In this document: positions 57,236-64,000 of the stretch, in pieces | Position numbering within the stretch: the first letter of the stretch is position 1 | Layout of the letters: every line of letters starts with the position of its first letter | Assembly: GCA_963835525.1 (NCBI GenBank) | Contig: CAWIFM010000003.1 | Coordinates: 434,001 to 498,000, forward strand | Direction: 5' to 3' | From: DASSUW01 sp963835525 | GTDB taxonomy: Bacteria; Actinomycetota; Thermoleophilia; Solirubrobacterales; Solirubrobacteraceae | DNA: 64,000 nucleotides | Made by a program: the position numbers and the translations under genes | Notes under the pieces: model-generated | Databases searched by the model: none | The model's input: only the letters and a program-made list of their open reading frames with translations | Told to the model about the DNA's origin: nothing

Positions 57236-59593
57236 CTACTCGCGCGACATCATCGCGACGGCTTCGCGCTCCAGGTCGACGTATGGCTCGCCGCTGACGT
57301 CGATCGCGACGCGGTTGATCGTGCCACCGGTGAACGCGTGCGGCGCGGTGCCTGGGTAGTCGTCGGTGACTGGGTCGCTGCTGTCGCGTCCGACGCACAG
57401 GCCTTCGCCGCCGATCGAGAACTTGCCCGGCTGGGTCTTGATGCGGCCCTCGCCGACCTTGACGTCGCCGTGGAAGAGCGACAGCGTCCCGACCGACACG
57501 CCGGGCGGATCCTCGCCCTCCTTCTCAAACGCGGCGGAGAGGATCAGTTGCTCTCCGGTCGGCAGCTCCTGCGTCGGCAGCGATCCTCTGCTCGACCCTG
57601 CCGACGAAGCTGTTGACGTAGTGCAGGCGGTTGTCCTTGACGTAGAGGGCGTGACCGCCGAAGCGGGAGCCGTGCGCGAACAGCACCCCCTCGGCTCCGG
57701 CGGCCGGAATGTCCACCACCGCGGCGATCGCGAAGGAGCGGTTGCGCAGGTTGACGGCCTGCGACTCGGGCACTTCGGCGACGCCGGGGTAGTAGATGTA
57801 GCGGTTGCGCGCGGGCGAGAGCGTCGGCCGCGGCGTGGTGAGGAGTTCCAGTGCGCCGCGGTCGTCGAGCGGGAACGCGCCGTTGGCGCCGGCCTCGGCG
57901 TACCAGAGCATGATCAGCTCGTTGAGCCTTTCGGGCTCTTCGGCGGCCAGGTCGTGCATCTCGGAGCGGTCGACGTCGACGTGGTAGAGCTCCCAGGTGT
58001 CCTGGTCGAAGTTGCTCCAGCCGCTCAGCGTCGGGTGGGTGGTGACGGCTTTCCAGCCGTCGTGCCAGATGCTGCGCGAGCCGAGCATCGAGAAGAACTG
58101 CGTCTCGCGGGCGCTGGGCAGCGTCGCGGCGTCGAAGCTGTAGCGCATGCTGACGCCGTCGAAGTGGCTCTGGGCGTGCCCGCCGAGGGTCTCGGGTGGC
58201 TCGACGCCGAGCACATCGAGGATCGTCGGGACGAGGTCGATGGCGTGGTGGTACTGCTCGCGGACCTCGCCCTTGGCCTGGATGCCGGCGGGCCAGGAGA
58301 TGATGCACGGGTCTGACGTGCCGCCGTTGAACTCGTAGCGCTTCCACATCTTAAACGGCGTGTTGAACGCCATCGCCCAGCCGTTGGGGTAGTGGTTGTA
58401 GGTCTTGGGACCGCCCAGCTCGTCGAGCATGGCCAGGTTCTCGGTGATCTCGTCGGGGATCCCGTTGGCGGCCAGACACTCGTTGACCGAGCCGTTGGGG
58501 CCGCCCTCGCCGCTGGCGCCGTTATCGGACACGAGAATGACCATCGTGTTCTCGCGCTGCCCGGTCTCCTCCAGGTAGTCGAGCAGCCGCCCGATCTCGG
58601 CATCGATGTGCCCGAGGAATCCGGCGTAGACCTCGGCCATGTGGCTGAACAGCCGCTGCTCCTCAGAGGAGAGCGAGCCCCAGGGCCGCGTGATGTCCAG
58701 TGCGGGGAACGGCTCGCCGTTCGGGCCCGTGTGCGTCTCCGGCGTGCCGAGCGGGTTCAGCGGCGGCAGCTCGGTGTCGGGCGGGACGATGCCCATCTCC
58801 TTCTGACGGGCCAGCGTCTGCTCGCGGATCGCTTCATAGCCCATGTCGAACTGGCCCTTGAACCGGTCGATCCACTCCTTTGGGGCGTGGTGCGGGGCGT
58901 GGCACGCACCGGGCGCGTAGTAGAGGAAGAACGGCTTGTCCGGCGCCAGCACCTTGGCGTCCTTGATGAACTCGAGGGCCTTGTCGGTGAGGTCCACGCT
59001 CAGGTGATAGCCCTCATCGGGCGTCGCCGGCGGGTCGACGGGATGGCTGTCGTACACCAGATCCGGAAACCATTGGTTCGTCTCGGCGCCCAGGAACCCG
59101 TAGAAGCGCTCGAAGCCGCGGCCCGTCGGCCAGTTGCGCCGCGAGGAGGCGAGGTTCATCTCCGCCTCCGGGCAGAGGTGCCACTTACCGACCATGTACG
59201 TGTTCCAGCCGGCGTCGGCGAGGATCTCCTGGATCTGGCCGTTCTCGGGCGGGATCACCCCGTTCGCGTTTGGGAACCCGCTCGCGCACTCGGTGATGCA
59301 CGCCATGCCGTTGCGCGTGTGGTTGCGGCCGGTCAGCAGGCACGACCGCGTCGGCGAGCACAGCGCCGTCGTATGCCACTGCGTGTACGCAGCCCGTCGC
59401 CGGCGATCCGGTCGATGTTCGGCGTCGGGATCGGCCCGCCGTAGCACTCCATCGCCGAGAACCCGACGTCATCGAGCACGACATAGACCACGCTCGCAGC
59501 CCCCTCAGGCGCCGTGGGCGGCACGAACGGCGACCAATCCGGCACCGAGTCACGGATATCGACGCTGATCTTGCCCTTGAACGGCTTGCTCAT
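57236..59593 (-). pseudogene. Arylsulfatase (formylglycine-type), frameshifted twice
   Basis: ATG 59593 with AAAGGAG 8 bp upstream begins MSKPFKGKISVDIRDS and the metal site VVYVVLDDVGFSAMECYGG. Frame change 1 near 59395, one base lost between GLR and YTQWHTTALC. The formylglycine site CSPTRS and TGRNHTRNG follow, then the long core (VGKWHLCPE, APGACHAPHHAP, ILVSDNGASGEGG). Frame change 2 near 57563, one base gained, leads to LPTGEQLILSAAFEKEG and the C-terminal GEGLCVGRDSSDPVTDDYPG. Intact length would be about 785 residues, normal for this family. All catalytic residues remain. Either recent decay or sequencing errors. Confidence 0.85.
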
Positions 59594-60031
59594 ATATGCG
59601 CTCCTTTGGCTGCACCACGCTTCCGGCAGCGACGCACGCGTGCCGGACTGCCCGACAGTCGCCGATAACTGGCCACCGTGCATCACCCCTAACGGGTGAC
59701 CAGCGCCTGGCGCGCGCGGTGGCTCGCACCGACCGACGCGCTGCTTCGTCCGTCTGGACGCGGTCGTCTCGCCCGCGGCCCCTCGGACGCCCTCTCCGGA
59801 CGACGAGCAGGCGACCGGCGACGGGCGGTCGGAGGCTGTGCCGCTCCTGCATCCGTGAAAAGCAGCCGCGACGGTCGGACTGCCCCTATCCATGCAAACC
59901 GGCAGTCGGACGTTCCCGCGGGAACGTCCGAGATGCATTGGTCCTTTGCGCGATCAGCGACAGCCGCTCGTGACTGATCACGGAGCGTCCTCGGTCTTGC
60001 GTCGTGCGCTGAGCGTGGCGCCTGGCGGCTG
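59594..60031. other. 438-bp non-coding gap with hairpins
   Basis: No gene supported. Contains TCACCC/GGGTGA (59693-59709), GACTGCC/GGCAGTC (59878-59884 with 59901-59907) and the palindrome at 59906-59931. It is the 5' region of the arylsulfatase remnant and lies downstream of the MFS gene. Confidence 0.5.
59906..59931. repeat. 26-bp perfect palindrome, copy 2 of the ACGTTCCCGCGGGAACGT element
   Basis: Core 59910-59927 is identical to 55549-55566; here the symmetry extends to 26 bp (TCGG ... CCGA). Directly preceded by the GACTGCC/GGCAGTC hairpin. Could be an operator (it contains overlapping GGAACGT-type half-sites) or a genomic repeat. Confidence 0.72.
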
Positions 60032-61180
60032 TCACCGTGATACGACGCGGCTGAGCGGAGCGACGAGCAGCAACAGCACGGCCGGGATCGCGAGCGCGAC
60101 GGTGAGGCTCGTGACCTGGGCGACGAGGCCGATGACGGGCGGGCTGCTGAACAGCCCGGCGTAGCCGAGCGTGGTCACGCGCGAGATGGCCCAGGCGGGA
60201 GGGATGCCGGGCGCGTTGCCGGCGAGCGTGAACGCGATCGGAACGATCGTCGCAACGCCGAGGCCGAGGATCCCGTAGGCGGCGATCGCGACGCCGGGAT
60301 CGGGCGCGAGCACCGCCAGCGTCATCCCGGCGCCGGCGACGAGCGAGGCCCAGGTCAGCGTCGCCTGTCGGCCGAGGCGGGCGATCACGGCATCGCCGCC
60401 GAAGCGCCCGATCGCCATCCCGAGGCCGCAGGCGGCGGCGGCGAGCGGCGCCAGGCCGAGCGACGCGCCCTGCTCCTCGTGCAGATAGACGCCGCTCCAG
60501 TCGTCGACCGCGCCCTCGGCGAACAGGCAGCAGAACGCGATCACACCGAGCGCGATCAGTCCCGGGTGGCGGAGCAGGCGCAGCGGAACGTCGCCGGCGT
60601 CGTCGCGCGAGGCGGGTGCGTCGGCCTCCTGGCCGAGCAGCGCGAACGAGCCCCACACGCCGGCCACCGACAGCACGAGCGCGGCGACGGCGAAGTGCAG
60701 CAGAGGCTCGACGTCCGCGTGCGCCGCCGCGGCGCCGACGGTGGCGCCCACGAGCACGCCGACGCTGTACATGCCGTGGATGCCGGACATGATCGGCCGG
60801 GCGTAGCCGCGCTCGATCGCCACGCCCTGCGTGTTCATCGCGATGTCGAGCGAGCCGAGCGAGAAGCCGAGGAGCAGCAGCGCCACGGCGAGCGAGCCGA
60901 GGTTCCAGGCCAGCGCGGGCAGGATCATGGCGACACACGCGCCGACGACGGCCCAGCGGGTGACCACCGCGCTCGTCCAGCGCTCGACGAGCGGGGACAC
61001 GAACTGCATCGCGATGATCAGTCCGACCGGCGATCCGAGCAGGGCGAGGCTCAGCTCAGCGGTGTCGAGCCCGAGCTCCTGCTTGATCAGCGGGATGCGC
61101 GAGACCCACGTCGCCAGGACGGCGCCGTAGACGAAGAAGACGACGTTGACGCCGCGGCGGGCGGAGCGGAGCTCGTCCAT
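60032..61180 (-). CDS. MFS transporter (YbjJ-like, 12 membrane segments)
   Basis: 382 residues. Twelve hydrophobic segments; GVNVVFFVYGAVLATWVSRIP at the first span, FSLGSLDIAMNTQGV and AEGAVDDWSGVYL in the middle, typical of the YbjJ/fucose-permease-like MFS branch. ATG 61180 is chosen because an upstream ATG at 61213 would extend into the divergent promoter. Substrate unknown. Divergent from the adk fragment across 23 bp. Confidence 0.88.
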   Translation of the reverse strand: MDELRSARRGVNVVFFVYGAVLATWVSRIPLIKQELGLDTAELSLALLGSPVGLIIAMQFVSPLVERWTSAVVTRWAVVGACVAMILPALAWNLGSLAVALLLLGFSLGSLDIAMNTQGVAIERGYARPIMSGIHGMYSVGVLVGATVGAAAAHADVEPLLHFAVAALVLSVAGVWGSFALLGQEADAPASRDDAGDVPLRLLRHPGLIALGVIAFCCLFAEGAVDDWSGVYLHEEQGASLGLAPLAAAACGLGMAIGRFGGDAVIARLGRQATLTWASLVAGAGMTLAVLAPDPGVAIAAYGILGLGVATIVPIAFTLAGNAPGIPPAWAISRVTTLGYAGLFSSPPVIGLVAQVTSLTVALAIPAVLLLLVAPLSRVVSR

Positions 61181-61187
61181 TGGAAGT

Positions 61188-61197
61188 TGCGTATGTT
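61188..61197. promoter_or_regulatory. Third shared -10 candidate (MFS / adk fragment)
   Basis: TGCGTATGTT holds TATGTT on plus (61192-61197), 6 bp ahead of ATG 61204, and TACGCA on minus (61193-61188), 7 bp ahead of ATG 61180. The layout is the same as at 43559 and 47038, but the minus box is weak (ends in A). Confidence 0.45.
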
Positions 61198-61203
61198 GGC
61201 GGC

Positions 61204-61255
61204 ATGGCCGCACCGGCGATCGCGCTGCTCGGGCCGCCCGGGTCCGCGAAGTCGT
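61204..61255 (+). pseudogene. Duplicated 5' fragment of adenylate kinase
   Basis: Reads MAAPAIALLGPPGSAKSS, matching the start of the intact adk at 63137 (MEPTIALLGPPGSGKGT), with the P-loop Gly-Lys altered to Ala-Lys. Thirty bases are identical (61217-61246 and 63147-63176). Similarity ends just after the P-loop. The fragment keeps a promoter-like TATGTT ahead of its ATG, so it may be the remnant of the original adk start. From here to the amidohydrolase start (61395) nothing else is seen. Confidence 0.75.
61217..61246 (+). repeat. 30-bp direct repeat, copy 1 (adk P-loop region)
   Basis: Identical to 63147-63176. The two copies bracket the amidohydrolase gene, 1930 bp apart. Confidence 0.9.
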
Positions 61256-61394
61256 CCGTCCGTCCAGAGGTCACGGTTCGTACCTTCGATCGCACAACCG
61301 ATCTGAGCGGCGAGCGCCGCTCGCCCTGACGTCTCGCGTATCGTGACCCGCCTCGTCTGGTGCAGGGCCAGACACGATGCAGAGAGGAGGCGCC

Positions 61395-63098
61395 ATGCGC
61401 CGACCACTCACGCTTGCCGCGGTTCCCGCGGTCGCTGTTCTGCTCGCGCTCGCCGCGCTCGTAGCCGGGCTCGGCTCGACACCCGGGTCGGCGGTCGCGC
61501 AGGAGGAGGAGCAGCTTCAGCCGGCGCCTCCCCGTGGTCCAGACGAAGGAGCCGGGCCGTTCGGCACGCTCGTGATCCGCGGCGCCACGCTGATCGACGG
61601 CACCGGGGCCGAGCCGGAAGGCCCGGTCGACATCATCGTCGAGGGCAATCGCATCAGCCGGGTCCGACCGGTCGCCGCAGCCGACCTGGACCGGCCGCGG
61701 CCGCCGTTCGACGCCGACCACGAGGTCGACGCCAAGGGCATGTACGTGCTGCCGGGGTTCATCGACATGCACGTGCACGCCGGCGGACCGCCGAAGAACT
61801 CGGAGGCCGAGTACCCGTACAAGCTGTGGCTCGCGCACGGCGTGACCTCGGTCCGGGGCGTGCCGCTCGCCGACTTCGACTTCACCGCGAGCGAGAAGCA
61901 GCGCAGCGCACGCAACGAGATCGTCGCGCCGCGCATCTTCGACTACCCGCGGCCCGCTCAAGGCTGGGATCAGGGGCCGATCGGCGACGACCCGGCCAAG
62001 GCTCGCGCGTGGATCCGCTGGGCCGCCGACCGGGGCGTCGACGGCTTCAAGCTGCGCGACCCCGAATGCGGCAATCCTGCGGTGACGGCAGCGCTCCTGG
62101 ACGAGGCCCGCAAGCGCGGCCTCGGTTCGACAGCCCACCTCGCGCAGATCTGTCTGCTGCGGGCCGGCGCGGACAAGATGAACGCGCTGCAGGCGGCCCG
62201 CATGGGGCTCGGCACCGTCACCCATTTCTACGGGCACCTGGAGTCGATGCTGCGACCGGGCGTCGAGCTGTTCCCGCCGGGCTACGACTACAGCAACGAG
62301 CAGGTGCGCTTCAGCCAGGTCACCGACTGGGTCGACAAGATCCATCCGCCAGGAAGCAGGCAGTGGCGTGCGTACCTGCGCGAGCAGCGCCGGCTCGGGA
62401 CCGTCTTCGACCCGACGTTCAACATCTACGTCGCCAGCCGGGACGTGATGCGCATGCGCACCGCCGAATGGCACGACGAGTACACGCTGCCATCGCTGAT
62501 GGCGTTCTACCAGCCCAGCACGAACGCGCACGGCTCGTACTACTGGGACTGGACGACGGAGATCGAGACCGGCTGGAAGCGCTTCTACGACGTCTGGTTC
62601 CGGCTCGTCAAGGATTACCACGACCTCGGCGGTCGGATCACGACCGGCTCCGACTCCGGCTTCATCTACCAGACGTACGGGTTCGGTTACGCGGAGGAGC
62701 TGGAGCTGCTCCGTGAGGCCGGGCTGAGCCCGCTGGAGGTCATCCAGGCCGCGACGTCGAACGGCGCCAAGACCCTCTACGAACCGAAGGGGATCAGGAA
62801 CCCGCCGATCGGCACCGTCAGGCCCGGCAAGCTCGCAGACCTGGTCATCGCGCCGGAGAACCCGCTGGCGAACCTCAAGTCGCTGAAGGCAAACGGGCAC
62901 GTGCGGCTGAACGAGGAGACCGGCGAGATCGAACGCGTGGGCGGCGTGCGCTGGACGATCAAGGACGGGATCGTCTACGACGCCGAGCGCCTGCGAGCCG
63001 ACGTGCGAGCCATGGTCGACGAGCAGCAGGCGGCCGGCGACCGCGCCGCGCTGGAGGCCGCGGCGGCGCAGCAGCCGCGCGACCCTGACACTCCATGA
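61395..63098 (+). CDS. Secreted amidohydrolase (metal-dependent)
   Basis: 567 residues. Signal peptide of about 40 residues (RRPLTLAAVPAVAVLLALAA ... AVAQ). Metal motif HVH in GFIDMHVHAGG; lysine in GFKLRDPE that may be carbamylated; later His in STAHLAQ and THFYGHLE; Asp in TTGSDSGF. N- and C-terminal strands form the usual composite sheet (LVIRGATLIDGTG, GTVRPGKLADLVIA). Substrate unknown; related proteins include imidazolonepropionase- and prolidase-like enzymes. ATG 61395 has AGAGGAGG 5 bp upstream, the strongest ribosome binding site in the window and unlike its leaderless neighbours. The gene sits between two copies of adk 5' sequence, which suggests insertion. Confidence 0.88.
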   Translation: MRRPLTLAAVPAVAVLLALAALVAGLGSTPGSAVAQEEEQLQPAPPRGPDEGAGPFGTLVIRGATLIDGTGAEPEGPVDIIVEGNRISRVRPVAAADLDRPRPPFDADHEVDAKGMYVLPGFIDMHVHAGGPPKNSEAEYPYKLWLAHGVTSVRGVPLADFDFTASEKQRSARNEIVAPRIFDYPRPAQGWDQGPIGDDPAKARAWIRWAADRGVDGFKLRDPECGNPAVTAALLDEARKRGLGSTAHLAQICLLRAGADKMNALQAARMGLGTVTHFYGHLESMLRPGVELFPPGYDYSNEQVRFSQVTDWVDKIHPPGSRQWRAYLREQRRLGTVFDPTFNIYVASRDVMRMRTAEWHDEYTLPSLMAFYQPSTNAHGSYYWDWTTEIETGWKRFYDVWFRLVKDYHDLGGRITTGSDSGFIYQTYGFGYAEELELLREAGLSPLEVIQAATSNGAKTLYEPKGIRNPPIGTVRPGKLADLVIAPENPLANLKSLKANGHVRLNEETGEIERVGGVRWTIKDGIVYDAERLRADVRAMVDEQQAAGDRAALEAAAAQQPRDPDTP

Positions 63099-63136
63099 GC
63101 TGACCCGTAGCCCGAGCAGCGCGCGATGATGCGCGG

Positions 63137-63673
63137 ATGGAACCGACGATCGCGCTGCTCGGGCCGCCCGGGTCCGGGAAGGGCACGCAGGCCGAGCGCC
63201 TGCGCGACGAGCTGGGCTACACCTGGCTGTCGACGGGCGACCTGCTGCGCGAGGCGCGAGCGGAAGGCACCGAGCTGGGACGGCGGGCCGGTGAGTACAT
63301 GGACCGCGGCGACCTCGTGCCCGACGAGGTGATCGTCGACGTGGTCGAGGACGCGCTGGCCGAGGCGGGGGACCGGCCCGTGCTGCTCGACGGCTTCCCG
63401 CGCTCGGTGGCGCAGGCAGAGGCACTCGGGCGCGACCTCCACGCCGCGATCCTCATCGACGTGCCCGACGAGGTGGTGATGGAACGCATCGCTGGGCGCG
63501 ATCAGGGTCGCGCGGACGACAAGCCCGAGACGGTCCGCGAGCGCCTGCGGGTCTACCACCGCCAGACCGAGCCCCTCGTGGAGCACTACGAGCGCCAGGG
63601 CAAGCTGCGGCGCGTCGACGGGGCGCAGGACCCCGACGCGGTGCACGACGACGTCCGCGCCGCGCTTCAGTAG
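63137..63673 (+). CDS. adk: Adenylate kinase, short form
   Basis: 178 residues. P-loop GPPGSGKGTQ at 9-18, STGDLLREA and the NMP-binding region, LLDGFPRSVAQAEAL and the short lid (GRDQGRADDKPETVRERL) without the zinc-lid insertion of long forms. Converts AMP + ATP to 2 ADP. It is probably not the only adk, since the main copy in Actinobacteria usually lies in the ribosomal protein cluster. The 3' end overlaps the next minus-strand gene by 7 bp. Confidence 0.94.
   Translation: MEPTIALLGPPGSGKGTQAERLRDELGYTWLSTGDLLREARAEGTELGRRAGEYMDRGDLVPDEVIVDVVEDALAEAGDRPVLLDGFPRSVAQAEALGRDLHAAILIDVPDEVVMERIAGRDQGRADDKPETVRERLRVYHRQTEPLVEHYERQGKLRRVDGAQDPDAVHDDVRAALQ
63147..63176 (+). repeat. 30-bp direct repeat, copy 2 (inside intact adk)
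   Basis: Identical to 61217-61246; lies in the P-loop coding region of adk. Confidence 0.9.
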
Positions 63674-64000
63674 CCGGCGCCGACCCGCAGGTACGCGGCG
63701 GCGCGGCGTGCCGCCAGGCAAGCGGGCACGCAGGCGGCGAGCAGCCCGGCGTGCTCGACCCCGGCGTGACTGCCGAGCAGGAGCAGCGCGGCGATCGCGG
63801 CCAGCGCGAGGCCGGCGGCGACCGGCAGCGCCGCCGACACGGTGAGGGGCGCGGCGTGGACGAGCCGGTCGACCCGCTGCGGCGCCACTCCGGCGCCGTG
63901 CTCGTCGAACCGCGCCAGCGCCGCGGCGAGCGGCCGCGCCTCGCCGACGGCGGACACCGCCGCCGCGTCGGCCATCAGGTCGGCCACCGCCGCCTGGTGG
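63667..64000 (-). CDS. Probable M56/BlaR1-like membrane metallopeptidase, C-terminal part
   Basis: The frame is open through the right edge, so only the last ~110 residues are seen: a helical segment AVADLMADAAAVSAVGEARPLAAALARF, then VAPQRVDRLVHAAP and two hydrophobic segments. This layout (D-x-x-A-A-x-x-V-G followed by residues counting a subunit and then transmembrane helices) resembles the region after HExxH in actinobacterial M56 peptidases. The catalytic motif lies outside the window, so the call is tentative. Confidence 0.5.
   Translation of the reverse strand, partial: HQAAVADLMADAAAVSAVGEARPLAAALARFDEHGAGVAPQRVDRLVHAAPLTVSAALPVAAGLALAAIAALLLLGSHAGVEHAGLLAACVPACLAARRAAAYLRVGAGY

Noticed and set aside
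59594..60031. Short open frames around the 26-bp palindrome
   Set aside because: Arg/Ser/Pro-rich shadow-like translations that overlap each other on both strands; no homology recognised.

Overview
The window is very high-GC DNA, with third codon positions almost all G or C. Genes are tightly packed, often joined by 1-4 bp start/stop overlaps (ATGA, GTGA, TTGA). GTG and TTG starts are common, and several starts sit 6-10 bp behind a TANNNT hexamer with no ribosome binding site, which suggests leaderless mRNAs. With the gene content (actinobacterial-style ClpP, CcmABC, methylmalonyl-CoA epimerase, SpoIID-like protein), this suggests a deep-branching actinobacterium, most plausibly Thermoleophilia/Solirubrobacterales. 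That placement is inference. I see no tRNA, rRNA or CRISPR array.

Layout. 1-1360: end of an oligopeptide ABC transporter operon (OppD, OppF). 1341-3242: ArsR-type regulator with SRPBCC protein facing ClpP across a region with two matching operator palindromes. 2622-8469 (minus): TlpA-like thioredoxin, GalT, PAS-GGDEF-EAL protein, AEC carrier, D-aminoacyl-tRNA deacylase and a hypothetical protein. 8644-11613: helicase with a histone-H1-like tail. 11590-19519 (minus): a ten-gene run making heme, siroheme precursors and cytochrome c (moaB-like, ccmABC, ccmD-like, hemA, hemC, cobA-hemD, SAM hydrolase, birA). 19496-21810: long imperfect palindrome, LysR regulator, thioredoxin, precorrin-2 dehydrogenase with a four-cysteine leader. 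21825-23410: ABC-2 exporter.

23518-28798 is a complete trans-4-hydroxy-L-proline catabolic set (epimerase, FAD oxidase, DapA-type deaminase, ketoglutarate semialdehyde dehydrogenase) with a FadR/GntR regulator and a palindromic operator. 28941-32444: RarA, a methyltransferase and an aldehyde dehydrogenase paralogue that has lost its catalytic residues. 32465-36768: chromate transporter, a frameshifted HTH gene, a two-lobed aspartic protease, an MFS exporter and its TetR regulator. 36781-47511: M20 peptidase, DUF1385 protein, FtsH-like protease, EAL-GAF-GAF-GGDEF protein, lipid kinase, methylmalonyl-CoA epimerase, PAP2 phosphatase, YchF, a degenerate GGDEF protein, 5'-3' exonuclease and MaoC hydratase. 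48936-52621: a TPP decarboxylase, succinate-semialdehyde dehydrogenase and PdxH, which together look like a 2-oxoglutarate decarboxylase bypass of the TCA cycle.

52622-60031 is the accessory, decaying part: an IS110 element split by an IS256-type element with a clean 8-bp target duplication, a frameshifted unknown gene, a doubly frameshifted arylsulfatase, and two copies of one palindrome. 60032-64000: MFS transporter, a duplicated 5' fragment of adenylate kinase, a secreted amidohydrolase, intact adenylate kinase and the end of a membrane peptidase-like gene.

Most novel signals: divergent leaderless promoters that appear to share one TA step between two -10 boxes; the catalytically dead ALDH; the single-chain bilobal aspartic protease; the putative TCA bypass; and the nested IS with exact frame restoration.
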